From contig JACERV010000009.1 of assembly GCA_013911065.1 (NCBI GenBank), forward strand, positions 62,001-126,000: 64,000 nucleotides of DNA. The letters run 5' to 3'. The notes below the pieces were generated by a model, which had not been told where the DNA came from, searched no databases, and saw nothing but the letters and a program-made list of their open reading frames with translations. Source of the stretch: Ruminococcus sp. (GTDB lineage: Bacteria; Bacillota; Clostridia; Lachnospirales; Lachnospiraceae). The translations under genes were made by a program, and so were the position numbers. Below are positions 1 through 8,020 of the stretch, in pieces (the stretch's first letter is position 1; every line of letters begins with the position of its first letter).

Positions 1-728
1 ACCTGTGCATCCCCGAACTCAACACCTGGCTGTACCACGACTGCAATCACATCATTCCATGCATCTGCCAATCCATTTTCTTCAAAGATACGCTGATATG
101 TACTTACAGTACCATCAAAATCTTCCACTTTTGTAACGCTGATGCCTTCTTCGACTTCCTGTGCCCCTCCTGGAATTGGAACTTCACTTCCAATAACGAA
201 AACAGGTCTCATCGCATCCGGCTTACTTTTCTTTAATTCTTCAAAAGCTTCTATGCAGACTTTATATAATTCTACACCGCGCCTTGCAATAACCTCTGTC
301 GCCAATGGTTCAGAAGCACTGTCATCCCCCAGCTTCATACTGGTGTCCAGATGGATTTTCGTAAAACCGGCCAGGACAAATAGCTTCACAAGTTCTCTTG
401 ATTTTTCCATAGCAGATGCTTCTGGTTCATTTACCCAGGTTAAGGGGCCTAAATGGTCCCCGCCTAATATGAGTAATTTTTCATCCACTCCGATTTTATC
501 TGCAATCTTCTTGATAAAATCCATGAAATCTTGAGGAGTCATACCTGTATATCCGCCAAACTGGTTAATCTGATTTGCGGTAGCTTCGATTAATACCGGC
601 TCACCTGTCTCTTTTGCATGTTCGAGAATCGCCTCAAGGGCTAATTCATTTGCTGTACAATAAGAAGGGATTCCACATATTTCCCCGTTTTTTCTCCGCT
701 CTATCAATTCCTGTAATGGATGCATCAT
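1..728 (-). CDS. gatZ: GatZ/KbaZ-like tagatose-bisphosphate aldolase subunit (partial)
   Basis: The C-terminus runs off the window edge; about 242 of the family's roughly 420 residues are visible. The protein starts MMHPLQELIERR and contains the family signatures EATANQINQFGGYTG, ILGGDHLGPLTW and IHLDTSM. GatZ/KbaZ is the non-catalytic partner that stabilises the class II tagatose-1,6-bisphosphate aldolase GatY/KbaY, and a GatY-like gene lies in the same operon at 4391-5242. Two ATG codons are adjacent (728 and 725); an AAGGAG site sits about 8 nt upstream of the first, so 728 is taken. It follows the dehydrogenase gene by 18 bp and is likely cotranscribed. True substrate is unproven, since related proteins occur in several ketose pathways. 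Confidence 0.9.
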   Translation of the reverse strand, partial: MMHPLQELIERRKNGEICGIPSYCTANELALEAILEHAKETGEPVLIEATANQINQFGGYTGMTPQDFMDFIKKIADKIGVDEKLLILGGDHLGPLTWVNEPEASAMEKSRELVKLFVLAGFTKIHLDTSMKLGDDSASEPLATEVIARRGVELYKVCIEAFEELKKSKPDAMRPVFVIGSEVPIPGGAQEVEEGISVTKVEDFDGTVSTYQRIFEENGLADAWNDVIAVVVQPGVEFGDAQ

Positions 729-746
729 AATATTATCTCCTTGCTT

Positions 747-1796
747 TTAATCTTCATTGATTAACAATATTTTCCCCTGTACAAGTCCTGGTGTTTTAAA
801 CATCTGGAACGCTTCCTGTGCCTGGCTCATGGGCATTGTTTTATAAATGAATCCGGGATCAATTTTCAATTGTCCTGTAGCAAAGTAATGAGCAGTCAAT
901 TCCCACTCTCTTCCAGGGAATGGGGCACTGTATGACATCCAGGAACCTGTCATCTTGAACTCTTTGCGGTTCATATTTTCCCACATTGCCGGAGTAAAGG
1001 TCAGATCCACATGAGGTGTGCCAATGAAGCATACCTGTGCCTTATTGGCAGCCAGCTCAAATGCCATATACATGGTAGGCGCCTGACCTGCTGTCTCATA
1101 TACATATGCATAGCCCTTCTGGCCTGTAATTGCCATAGCCTCTTCCATATAATTTTCCTTCATTGTATTTACAACTTCATCTGCACCCAGGCGCTTTGCT
1201 AATTCCAGTCTTTCGTCACTGATATCAAATACAACTACTTTTTTCGCTCCGAAGATTTTAGCCCACTGCATGGTGAAAATTCCAATTGTGCCGCCGCCTA
1301 AAATTGCAACATATTCTCCGCCCTGGTAATCATTCTGAAGAAGTCCGTGAATTGCCACAGTGGAGGGTTCAAACATGGCACCATGTTCATAAGGAATACT
1401 CTTGTCAAACACAACTGTATTCTGTTCTGGTATGACAACATAGTCCGCATTACTTCCTTGCTGTCTGGAACCAATAAAGCTATAGTGTTTGCAAAGTGCG
1501 AAATTACCATTCTGGCAGTTATCACATTTCATACATGGAATAAGAGGTGCTCCAGTTGCTCTGTCCCCCACTTTTACCTTTGTAACGCCTTCTCCCACTT
1601 CGACTACATCTCCTGAAAACTCATGTCCCAGTACAATCGGGTAGAAATGTACTCCGTTGTGCAAAACCCGCGGAATATCTGATCCGCAGATTCCAGATGC
1701 CTTAACTCGAATCTTAACTTCTCCCGCACCTGCCTTAGGCTCTTCATAATCCAGATACTGCACATCTTCATTCGCACATACAACTGCTGCTTTCAT
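747..1796 (-). CDS. gatD: Zinc-dependent alcohol dehydrogenase, galactitol-1-phosphate 5-dehydrogenase-like
   Basis: A 349-residue medium-chain dehydrogenase, close to GatD length. Catalytic zinc ligands are visible as GICGSD near residue 38 and GHEFSGDV near residue 58. A structural zinc site lies in CMKCDNCQNGNFALC around residues 89-103. The NAD-binding Rossmann motif GGGTIG is near residue 168. GatD oxidises galactitol-1-phosphate to tagatose-6-phosphate; here the gene lies between a GatZ-like subunit and an FGGY kinase, with a GatY-like aldolase in the same operon, so a polyol or polyol-phosphate is the likely substrate. It follows the kinase stop by 1 bp, indicating translational coupling. 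Because the neighbouring kinase acts on free sugars, oxidation of an unphosphorylated polyol is an alternative. Confidence 0.85.
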   Translation of the reverse strand: MKAAVVCANEDVQYLDYEEPKAGAGEVKIRVKASGICGSDIPRVLHNGVHFYPIVLGHEFSGDVVEVGEGVTKVKVGDRATGAPLIPCMKCDNCQNGNFALCKHYSFIGSRQQGSNADYVVIPEQNTVVFDKSIPYEHGAMFEPSTVAIHGLLQNDYQGGEYVAILGGGTIGIFTMQWAKIFGAKKVVVFDISDERLELAKRLGADEVVNTMKENYMEEAMAITGQKGYAYVYETAGQAPTMYMAFELAANKAQVCFIGTPHVDLTFTPAMWENMNRKEFKMTGSWMSYSAPFPGREWELTAHYFATGQLKIDPGFIYKTMPMSQAQEAFQMFKTPGLVQGKILLINED

Positions 1797-1797
1797 T

Positions 1798-3318
1798 TTA
1801 CCTGCCTCCTGTCTTTTTCATTGTTTCTTTTAAATTATGATAAAGTTCCAAATAGACCTGATAATTCTTTCCATACGCCTGCGCGTTTTGTAAATTCGGT
1901 TCATGTGACCGTTTATTTTCCACCGTCAGAGCTACTGCTTCCTCAAAGTCCTTATACATTCCAACTCCTACGCCTGCCAGAATAACTGCCCCTAGTGTGG
2001 TTGCCGTGTCTGATGAAGGCACAATGATCGGCTTTCCGGTAATATCAGATTTTATCTGTGTCCATAACAGGGAATTCGCTGAACCGCCCATAGAGCGAAG
2101 CACACTGACTTCAGCACCTGCTTCCTTCGCCGCATCCAGATTATGCTTTAAGGAATAGGCAACCCCTTCCATGGCAGATCTGATAAAATGAGCTTTTGTC
2201 TTACTGAAATCCAGGCCATAAAAGACCCCTTTTGCATTTGGGTCCCAAATCGGAGAACGTTCACCGGACATATAAGGGAGGAACACTAAGCCATCACTTC
2301 CCGGTGCCACCATTTCTGCCATCTCATTAAACAGAACAAGAGAATTCTTCCCCTGCCTTTTTCCTTCTTCCCGCTCATAGTCTCCGAACTGCTTTTCCAG
2401 CCATCTCATAACACCGCCGCCGCCGGTTGTCCCACCCTGAAGAAGCCAGTGCCCCGGAATTACGTGATAGCTCAAAATCAATCTTGGGTCCGCTTTATAG
2501 GTATCGGTACAAATACTCATACCACCTGCCTGGCCGCCCTGTTCCTGTGTCTCTCCAGGATGGATAACTCCCGCTCCAAGTGTTCCGCATGCAGCATCCA
2601 GGCCGCCTGCCACCACCGGGGTTCCCACAGCCAGTCCACATTCACCTGAAGCTTTGGAGGTTACCGTTCCAACTACCTCATGACATGGATAAATATCCGG
2701 CAGCATTTCTCTGGGAATACCTAACTTCTTTCCCATCTCCTCATTCCAGGTCCCTGTACGCATGTCAAAACAATGCAGGCCATATCCCTGAGATAATTCC
2801 TGAGTGAACTCTCCTGTCAATCTATATGCAATATAACTGTTAGACTGCAGAACCTTATAAGTCCGTTCATAAACATCCGGCAGATTTCTCTGATACCAAA
2901 TAATTTTCGCTGTAGAATAGGATGGCTGTAAAGAGTTTCCTGAAAGCTGAAATATCTTATCAGCTCCAATCTTTTCATTCAGCTCCTTACAGATATCCGC
3001 AGCTCTTGTATCCATCCAGATAGGAGTATTGGTCAATACATTGCCTTTCTTGTCCATGGGAATCGCTGACCAGCTCTGTCCGTCAATTCCAACCCCTGCA
3101 ATCTGCTCCGGTAAAATACTGCCCTTCTGCAAGATCTCTTTTATAGCACCGCATACCGCAGTCCACCATTCATCCGGGTTCTGTTCCGCCCAGCCTGGAT
3201 GCGGATAATATACCGGATAATCCCCATTTGCCGTTGCAATAACCTCGCCTTCCCGGTTAAATACAGCAATTTTACATGCGCTTGTTCCTATATCAATTCC
3301 TAATAAATACTGCTCCAT
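1798..3318 (-). CDS. FGGY-family carbohydrate kinase, xylulokinase-like
   Basis: A 506-residue sugar kinase. The N-terminal phosphate-binding motif DIGTSACKIAVF is at residues 9-20. A substrate-domain motif GVGIDGQSWSAIPMD, with the conserved DGQS, lies near residue 75, and the C-terminal ATP-binding MGGSANSLLWTQIKSDITG near residue 410 is typical of XylB. XylB phosphorylates D-xylulose; within this operon (GatZ-, GatD- and GatY-like proteins) the substrate may instead be another ketose such as tagatose or sorbose. The phosphorylation position cannot be told from sequence. It is flanked closely by the dehydrogenase and by the LacI regulator 25 bp upstream. Confidence 0.85.
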   Translation of the reverse strand: MEQYLLGIDIGTSACKIAVFNREGEVIATANGDYPVYYPHPGWAEQNPDEWWTAVCGAIKEILQKGSILPEQIAGVGIDGQSWSAIPMDKKGNVLTNTPIWMDTRAADICKELNEKIGADKIFQLSGNSLQPSYSTAKIIWYQRNLPDVYERTYKVLQSNSYIAYRLTGEFTQELSQGYGLHCFDMRTGTWNEEMGKKLGIPREMLPDIYPCHEVVGTVTSKASGECGLAVGTPVVAGGLDAACGTLGAGVIHPGETQEQGGQAGGMSICTDTYKADPRLILSYHVIPGHWLLQGGTTGGGGVMRWLEKQFGDYEREEGKRQGKNSLVLFNEMAEMVAPGSDGLVFLPYMSGERSPIWDPNAKGVFYGLDFSKTKAHFIRSAMEGVAYSLKHNLDAAKEAGAEVSVLRSMGGSANSLLWTQIKSDITGKPIIVPSSDTATTLGAVILAGVGVGMYKDFEEAVALTVENKRSHEPNLQNAQAYGKNYQVYLELYHNLKETMKKTGGR

Positions 3319-3343
3319 CCCTTCCTCCTCGAAACACAGTGTT

Positions 3344-4345
3344 TTATTCTTTGACAGATTTTCCTTCCACGAAACTTGTCCTTAGCTTTATTGTCTCTCT
3401 TTCGCCCTGATTACCATTCTCCTCCAGTCTTCTCAGCATCAATTCAGATACATGGCCTGCTATCTCCTGTGTAGGCTGGATTACAATACTAAGCCTTGGG
3501 ATATTCGCCTTGGCAAACTCCACATTATCAAATCCAATGAAGGACAACTGCCCCGGAATCTCAATTCGTAATTCATTGATTTCAATAATCGCCCCCATAG
3601 TCATCTCGTAATTTGACACAAAAACTGCTGTCATATCAGGGTTTTGACTGACAAGCTCTTTCATAGCCGACGCACCGCTTTCAATTGTATAATCCCCATG
3701 TGCAACCAATCTATCCTCTGCCGAAAGCCCGGCATTTTCCATTGCGGTACAGTATCCGCGGTACCGTTCTTTTGCCGTATAAATATCCTGAGGGCCTGCA
3801 ATCATACCAATGCGCTTATGTCCTGCGGCAAGCAGTCTCTCTACGGCATCCTTTGATGCCCACTCATTATCCACGAGCACACAATCACATTCAATCTCTT
3901 TTAGCTTTCTATCTATCAATACCACAGGCTTGCCTGCCCTGGTAAACTTGTTCAAGTGTTTCCCCTGCTTTCCAGAGGGCATGATAATCAGGCCGTCCAC
4001 ACGGCGGTGGAACAAGAACTCTACAGCCTCTTCCTCACGCTTCTCGTCACTGCGGCAGTCACATATAATCGTGGCATATCCCCGGCTTCTAAGCAAGTCC
4101 TCTACTTCTGTAATAATTTGAGTACAGAAAGTCATATTAAGTTCAGGAATGATAACTCCGATTGTCTTCGTCTTATTTGTTTTGAGCCCTCTTGCTACTT
4201 CGTTGACTTCAAAATTAAGTTCTTCTATCGCTTCTTCTATCTTAATCCGATTCTTTTCTCTAACATTCCCTCCGTTTAGATAGGAGGAAATCGTTGCAAG
4301 TCCAAGGCCCGTCCTCTTCGCTATATCCTTCATTGTTGCTGCCAT
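3344..4345 (-). CDS. LacI-family transcriptional regulator
   Basis: A 333-residue regulator. The N-terminal helix-turn-helix starts TMKDIAKRTGLGLATISSYL at residues 4-23, followed by a hinge near residues 45-60 and a periplasmic-binding-protein-like sugar domain (GVIIPELNMTF near 63, VLVDNEWASKDAVERLLAAG near 150, FIGFDNVEFAKA near 275). It lies inside the operon between the aldolase and kinase genes, so it probably autoregulates by binding the perfect 18-bp palindrome at 5266-5283 downstream of the operon promoter. The effector is probably an intermediate or substrate of this polyol/ketose pathway; which one is unknown. Confidence 0.92.
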   Translation of the reverse strand: MAATMKDIAKRTGLGLATISSYLNGGNVREKNRIKIEEAIEELNFEVNEVARGLKTNKTKTIGVIIPELNMTFCTQIITEVEDLLRSRGYATIICDCRSDEKREEEAVEFLFHRRVDGLIIMPSGKQGKHLNKFTRAGKPVVLIDRKLKEIECDCVLVDNEWASKDAVERLLAAGHKRIGMIAGPQDIYTAKERYRGYCTAMENAGLSAEDRLVAHGDYTIESGASAMKELVSQNPDMTAVFVSNYEMTMGAIIEINELRIEIPGQLSFIGFDNVEFAKANIPRLSIVIQPTQEIAGHVSELMLRRLEENGNQGERETIKLRTSFVEGKSVKE

Positions 4346-4390
4346 GATTTCCCCTGCCTTTGCTTGTCTTACTTCTCTTTACAGAAAAGA

Positions 4391-5242
4391 CTACTTTACC
4401 TTATTATCACATCCGCACACTTTCATACGGTCCATAACCAGGGATTTTACTGCTTCCATTCCTACAATACCCAGCTTCTTGGGATCAATGGTATTAGGAG
4501 CCTCAGTGAGAAGTTTCTTGACTGCCTCTGTATATGCTGCCCGCAGCTCTGTTGCAAAGTTCACTTTACACATACCGCGCTGTATACATTCTTTTACATC
4601 CTCATCACTTAAACCCGAACCCCCGTGAAGTACCAGCGGAATGGATACTATTTTTCTAATCTCGGAAACTCTTTCCTTATCTAATACAGGCGTTCCTGCG
4701 TAAAAACCGTGGGCAGTCCCAATTGCTATAGCAAGGGATGTAATGCCTGTCCTCTCTACAAACTCCTTCGCTTCCGCCGGGTCTGTATTTGTGTCCAGCT
4801 CAGCCTCTATATCATCTTCTTTTCCGCCTACCTTGCCAAGCTCTGCTTCTACCGGAATATCACATGCATTCGCCACATCCACAACCTTTTTGCTGACAGC
4901 GATATTATTCTCAAAATCCTCGTGTGAGCCGTCAATCATAACAGAGGTGTATCCCGCTTTTATTGCCTGAACAGCAAGCTCAAAGCTGCTGCCGTGATCC
5001 AGATGCAGGCAGACCGGAACGGTAGCTTTCTTAGCCTCTGCCGCCACAATTGCAACATAAGTCTCCATAGAACCGTACTTTATGGTAGATCCTGTAGTCT
5101 GCAGCATAACCGGTGCCCGCAGTTCCTCTGCAGCGGCGATAACTGCTTTGACCATCTCCATGTTTTCCACGTTAAAAGCACCTACTGCGTACCCTCCTGC
5201 CTGAGCGTCCTGTAACATTTGTTCTGATGTAACTAATGGCAT
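4391..5242 (-). CDS. gatY: Class II ketose-bisphosphate aldolase (GatY/KbaY type)
   Basis: A 283-residue class II aldolase, first gene of the operon. Zinc-site and catalytic motifs are visible: VCLHLDHGSS near residue 78, MIDGSHEDFENNI near 104, AIAIGTAHGFY near 172 and LVLHGGSGLSDEDV near 201. The family splits fructose- or tagatose-1,6-bisphosphate into DHAP and glyceraldehyde-3-phosphate. The tagatose assignment rests on the GatZ-like partner at the window start and the GatD-like gene. A GGAGG site precedes the ATG. A 17-bp-spaced promoter and a LacI operator lie immediately upstream. Fructose-bisphosphate aldolase activity cannot be excluded by sequence. Confidence 0.9.
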   Translation of the reverse strand: MPLVTSEQMLQDAQAGGYAVGAFNVENMEMVKAVIAAAEELRAPVMLQTTGSTIKYGSMETYVAIVAAEAKKATVPVCLHLDHGSSFELAVQAIKAGYTSVMIDGSHEDFENNIAVSKKVVDVANACDIPVEAELGKVGGKEDDIEAELDTNTDPAEAKEFVERTGITSLAIAIGTAHGFYAGTPVLDKERVSEIRKIVSIPLVLHGGSGLSDEDVKECIQRGMCKVNFATELRAAYTEAVKKLLTEAPNTIDPKKLGIVGMEAVKSLVMDRMKVCGCDNKVK

Positions 5243-5265
5243 ATATATTATCCTCCTTCAAGTGA

Positions 5266-5283
5266 AACCGAAACGTTTCGGTT
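5266..5283. promoter_or_regulatory. LacI-type operator palindrome
   Basis: Perfect 18-bp inverted repeat AACCGAAACGTTTCGGTT with the central CG typical of LacI-family operators. It lies between the predicted -10 box (5298-5303) and the aldolase start codon, a position suited to repression by the LacI protein at 3344-4345. Confidence 0.85.
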
Positions 5284-5297
5284 ATGTTTATATTTAT

Positions 5298-5326
5298 ATA
5301 ATAATCTCAGTTCTATAAATTGTCAA
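5298..5326 (-). promoter_or_regulatory. Promoter of the gatY-lacI-kinase-gatD-gatZ operon
   Basis: On the minus strand TTGACA (5321-5326) and TATTAT (5298-5303) are separated by exactly 17 bp, a near-consensus housekeeping promoter pointing at the aldolase gene. The LacI operator starts about 15 bp downstream of the -10 box. Confidence 0.8.
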
Positions 5327-5437
5327 TTGCTAAATTAATAAAATGTTAACGGTGATTCCCAAGGGGCAGCATAACCTGCAAGAATTGGAGTAATATTTTA
5401 TAAATGACATGTAAATGCAAATAGATACTAATTTTTA

Positions 5438-5474
5438 AGCCTGCTGTATCTTAAACAAATGGATACAACAGGCT
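5438..5474 (-). terminator. Hairpin terminator after rhaM
   Basis: Arms 5438-5450 and 5462-5474 form a 13-bp stem (one G-U pair in the minus-strand RNA) with an 11-nt loop. It follows the mutarotase stop by about 10 bp and precedes the gatY promoter. The following tract is only moderately U-rich, so efficiency is uncertain. Confidence 0.6.
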
Positions 5475-5482
5475 CACATAGT

Positions 5483-5797
5483 TTAGTCCAAATGGAATAC
5501 GGGGATGAGGTCAACAGCTACCGGACTATTATCCGGATTTGTTTCCATGATATCCGCCATATAATCCCACCATTTGCGGCAGATCTCCGTATCTGCACTC
5601 TTATCCCATTTCTCCGGGTCCTCCAGTTCAATATAGCCGTAAAGGACACTGGTTTCTTTGTCCAGGAATATAGAATAGTTGGAACCACCGTATTCATGTA
5701 TCATATCTCTCATTTCCGGCCAGAGAGTATTGTGTCTCTTTTCGTATTCTTCTTCCATCCCCGGATATAATTTCATTTTAAAGCTTTTTCTAGTCAT
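5483..5797 (-). CDS. rhaM: L-rhamnose mutarotase
   Basis: A 104-residue protein matching the RhaM/RhaU family in length and motifs: YEKRHNTLWPEM near residues 18-29 (containing the conserved catalytic-type His), NYSIFLD near 41, and KWWDYMADIMETNPDNSP near 75-92, the hallmark Trp-rich segment. It interconverts alpha and beta anomers of L-rhamnose, feeding the isomerase. It lies downstream of a UlaE-like epimerase and a rhamnose-type ABC importer, about 46 kb from rhaBA in this window. The family also acts on other L-sugars, so strict rhamnose specificity is inferred. Confidence 0.9.
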   Translation of the reverse strand: MTRKSFKMKLYPGMEEEYEKRHNTLWPEMRDMIHEYGGSNYSIFLDKETSVLYGYIELEDPEKWDKSADTEICRKWWDYMADIMETNPDNSPVAVDLIPVFHLD

Positions 5798-5823
5798 CTG
5801 TTATCTCCTTATGCTTATGTTTC

Positions 5824-6669
5824 TTATTTTAATGAACTCAATATATTAGTAAACATCGTATTTGCAAATTCCAAATCTTTCTTCCATTCAGGATTTCCGG
5901 TGTACCAGAATTCGGTAACAAACTTCCGGACTCCTAATTCCCATGCCGTTTTTGCTCCGCTTTCAAAATCTACATGTCCTGTCCCAAAAGGAATCTCCCT
6001 GAATTTGCCCGGAACGGTTTCTTTGAAATGCATTGCTACAATATGCCCTCTTCCAAGCTCCAGGTCTTCCAGTACATCATTTTTATAAGCTTCCGCCGCA
6101 TTGGTGATATTGCCCAGGTCCGGGTATACTCCCAAATATGGAGAGCCGACCAGAGTTACATATTTCATGGCCTTCTCAACCGTGTTCATAAATTCATTTT
6201 CCATAGTCTCAAATCCCATCAGAATTCCCAGTTTTGCAGCCATATCAGCGGATTTCTTTAGATTTGCAAGGAAACGCTTCTTTGTTTCAAGGTCTGAATC
6301 TTCATAATAAACATCGTATCCGGCCAGTTGGATAATCCGTATGCCCAAATCATCTGCAAGGCGGAGAGCCTTTTCCATAATCTCCATACCTCTCCCGCAG
6401 ACAGACGGATCACTGCTTCCCAATGGGTATTTCCGGTGTCCGCTCAGACACATGGTACGGATTGGGATGCCGGTTTCCTGCATCAGACCTACAAGCCCCA
6501 AACGTTCCTCCGGTGTCATATCCAGCCTGGAAAGCTTTTCTTCCGTCTCATCAATACTGATTTCCACAAAATCAAATCCTGCTTCTTTTGCTGCAAGCAG
6601 CTTTTCTTTCCAGCTCAAATCAGATGGCATGGATTTCTCATACAGGCCAAGTGTATACTCTTTTATCAT
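5824..6669 (-). CDS. ulaE: L-xylulose/L-ribulose-5-phosphate 3-epimerase (UlaE/SgbU family)
   Basis: A 281-residue TIM-barrel epimerase. Motifs include EAGFDFVEISIDETEEKLSR near residue 30, RTMCLSGHRKYPLGS near 70, IQLAGYDVYYE near 115, MGFETMENEFMN near 150, YPDLGNITNA near 180 and FGTGHVDF near 229, all typical of UlaE. An upstream in-frame ATG exists at 6726, but AGGAGG lies 9 nt before the ATG at 6669, which is chosen. UlaE converts L-xylulose-5-phosphate to L-ribulose-5-phosphate. Next to rhaM and a rhamnose-type transporter it may process a related L-sugar entering by the same importer. Confidence 0.85.
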   Translation of the reverse strand: MIKEYTLGLYEKSMPSDLSWKEKLLAAKEAGFDFVEISIDETEEKLSRLDMTPEERLGLVGLMQETGIPIRTMCLSGHRKYPLGSSDPSVCGRGMEIMEKALRLADDLGIRIIQLAGYDVYYEDSDLETKKRFLANLKKSADMAAKLGILMGFETMENEFMNTVEKAMKYVTLVGSPYLGVYPDLGNITNAAEAYKNDVLEDLELGRGHIVAMHFKETVPGKFREIPFGTGHVDFESGAKTAWELGVRKFVTEFWYTGNPEWKKDLEFANTMFTNILSSLK

Positions 6670-6740
6670 ATCGCTGTTCCTCCTGAAATTCTCTTGCTGC
6701 ATCCTTTTTTCTCTTTTTATATGCAAATAATTCTTTTTAT

Positions 6741-6750
6741 ATTATAGCAT
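6741..6750 (-). promoter_or_regulatory. Possible extended -10 promoter for ulaE-rhaM
   Basis: On the minus strand TGCTATAAT forms an extended -10 element about 70 bp upstream of the epimerase start, just after the hairpin at 6765-6799. No clear -35 box is seen. It could give the two distal genes transcription independent of the transporter. Confidence 0.4.
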
Positions 6751-6764
6751 ACATGCTGCAAAAT

Positions 6765-6799
6765 GAGGAAGAAAATTCCTCTCCGGAACCTTCTTCCTC
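6765..6799 (-). terminator. Weak hairpin between the binding-protein gene and ulaE
   Basis: GAGGAAGAA (6765-6773) and TTCTTCCTC (6791-6799) form a 9-bp stem with a 17-nt loop, followed on the minus strand by a short U-containing tract. It may be a leaky terminator or an mRNA-processing end downstream of the highly expressed binding-protein gene. Confidence 0.4.
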
Positions 6800-6875
6800 C
6801 TCATACTTGTTTGAGACTATCTGATAATAATATTTTTAGTGGAGTCCGCTTTTTGCTTATTATAAATTCTTAATT

Positions 6876-7949
6876 TTAATATACATCTTTCCAGTCAGCG
6901 ATGTTAGAAGGTTCAAATTTGAAAGGTGCTCCTAAGATGATTTCTGTACCGCCATCTGCTGCTTCTACTACTTCATAGTCTCCCATGTCCCCAGCAGTAA
7001 ATTTGTCTCCGGCTGCTCCTGTAATCGTTCCGTCAACCAATGCAATTGAGGTATAAGCACTAAGACGTCCAACATCAATTGGGTTCCACAGATACATGTA
7101 CGGGCATGAATGAGCATCATCATCACCAATGTATTCTGCCATTTCTGAAGGCAGTCCGAGTCCTGTCAGTTTTACAGAAGATTTTTCATCCTGAAGAACT
7201 TTAGCTGCTGCATTAATGCCTACTGTTGTAGGAGCGCAGATTACTTTCAGATCTGGGTATTTAGATAATAAAGCCTGTGTCTGGTCTGTAGATTTCTGCG
7301 GCTCATCATCACCATAAGCAACCTCTACCAGCTCCAGCTTAGAGTATTTGTCATCTTTCATGATTTCTTTCATTGAATCAATCCATGCATTTTGGTTTGT
7401 AGCCTGTGATGTAGCTGAGAGAATCGCCCACTGTCCTTCACCGCCTGTAATGTCATAAACGGCATCCATCAGAGTTTGACCGATTTCTGAAACACCAGCC
7501 TGATTTACAAATGTCTGACGGCTGTCAGGATTTGCTTTGGAATCCAGGCAGGATACTTTAATCCCTGCTGCCATAGCTTCTTCCAATGCTGCCTGAAGAG
7601 CATTCTCGTCATTTGCGGCAATAGAAATTGAATCAACGCCCTGAGAAATCAGTGACTGAATTACAGACACCTGTGCATCTGCTGTTGCAGCCTCAGGATG
7701 CTTTACGATACACTCTCCGCCTGCTTTTTCAATAACTTCCTGGAATCCCTCTGCTTCCTTCTCATTATAAGGATTTCCTGCTGATTTTGTTACGATAGCA
7801 TAGACTTTCTTTCCAGAATCCTCTGTTTTAGCTGTGTCTTCCGTTTTTGAGTCTGATGAACTTCCTGAATCACTCTTGCTTCCACAACCAACAGCCAAAG
7901 TCGCTGCCATTGCTACACATAACAGTACGCTTAAAACTTTTTTCTTCAT
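6876..7949 (-). CDS. rhaS: Rhamnose-type ABC transporter substrate-binding lipoprotein
   Basis: A 357-residue extracellular binding protein. The signal peptide ends in lipobox LAVGC with Cys22 as the lipidated residue, followed by a Ser/Asp-rich linker to about residue 45. The periplasmic-binding fold contains KSAGNPYNEKEAEGF, SIAANDENALQAAL, PTTVGINAAAKVL, LTGLGLPSEM and PYMYLWNPIDVG, the last three being characteristic of the RhaS/autoinducer-2-type branch. It binds a sugar, probably L-rhamnose or a related deoxy sugar, outside the membrane. It is the last gene of an ATPase-permease-permease-binding protein operon, and its paralogue is at 21839-23020. Confidence 0.88.
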   Translation of the reverse strand: MKKKVLSVLLCVAMAATLAVGCGSKSDSGSSSDSKTEDTAKTEDSGKKVYAIVTKSAGNPYNEKEAEGFQEVIEKAGGECIVKHPEAATADAQVSVIQSLISQGVDSISIAANDENALQAALEEAMAAGIKVSCLDSKANPDSRQTFVNQAGVSEIGQTLMDAVYDITGGEGQWAILSATSQATNQNAWIDSMKEIMKDDKYSKLELVEVAYGDDEPQKSTDQTQALLSKYPDLKVICAPTTVGINAAAKVLQDEKSSVKLTGLGLPSEMAEYIGDDDAHSCPYMYLWNPIDVGRLSAYTSIALVDGTITGAAGDKFTAGDMGDYEVVEAADGGTEIILGAPFKFEPSNIADWKDVY

Positions 7950-8020
7950 GCTTTCTTTCCTCCCTTTGGGAATTTTTTATACAAAGTACCTTCCCGGCAC
8001 CTGGTATCATTTTAAATAGT

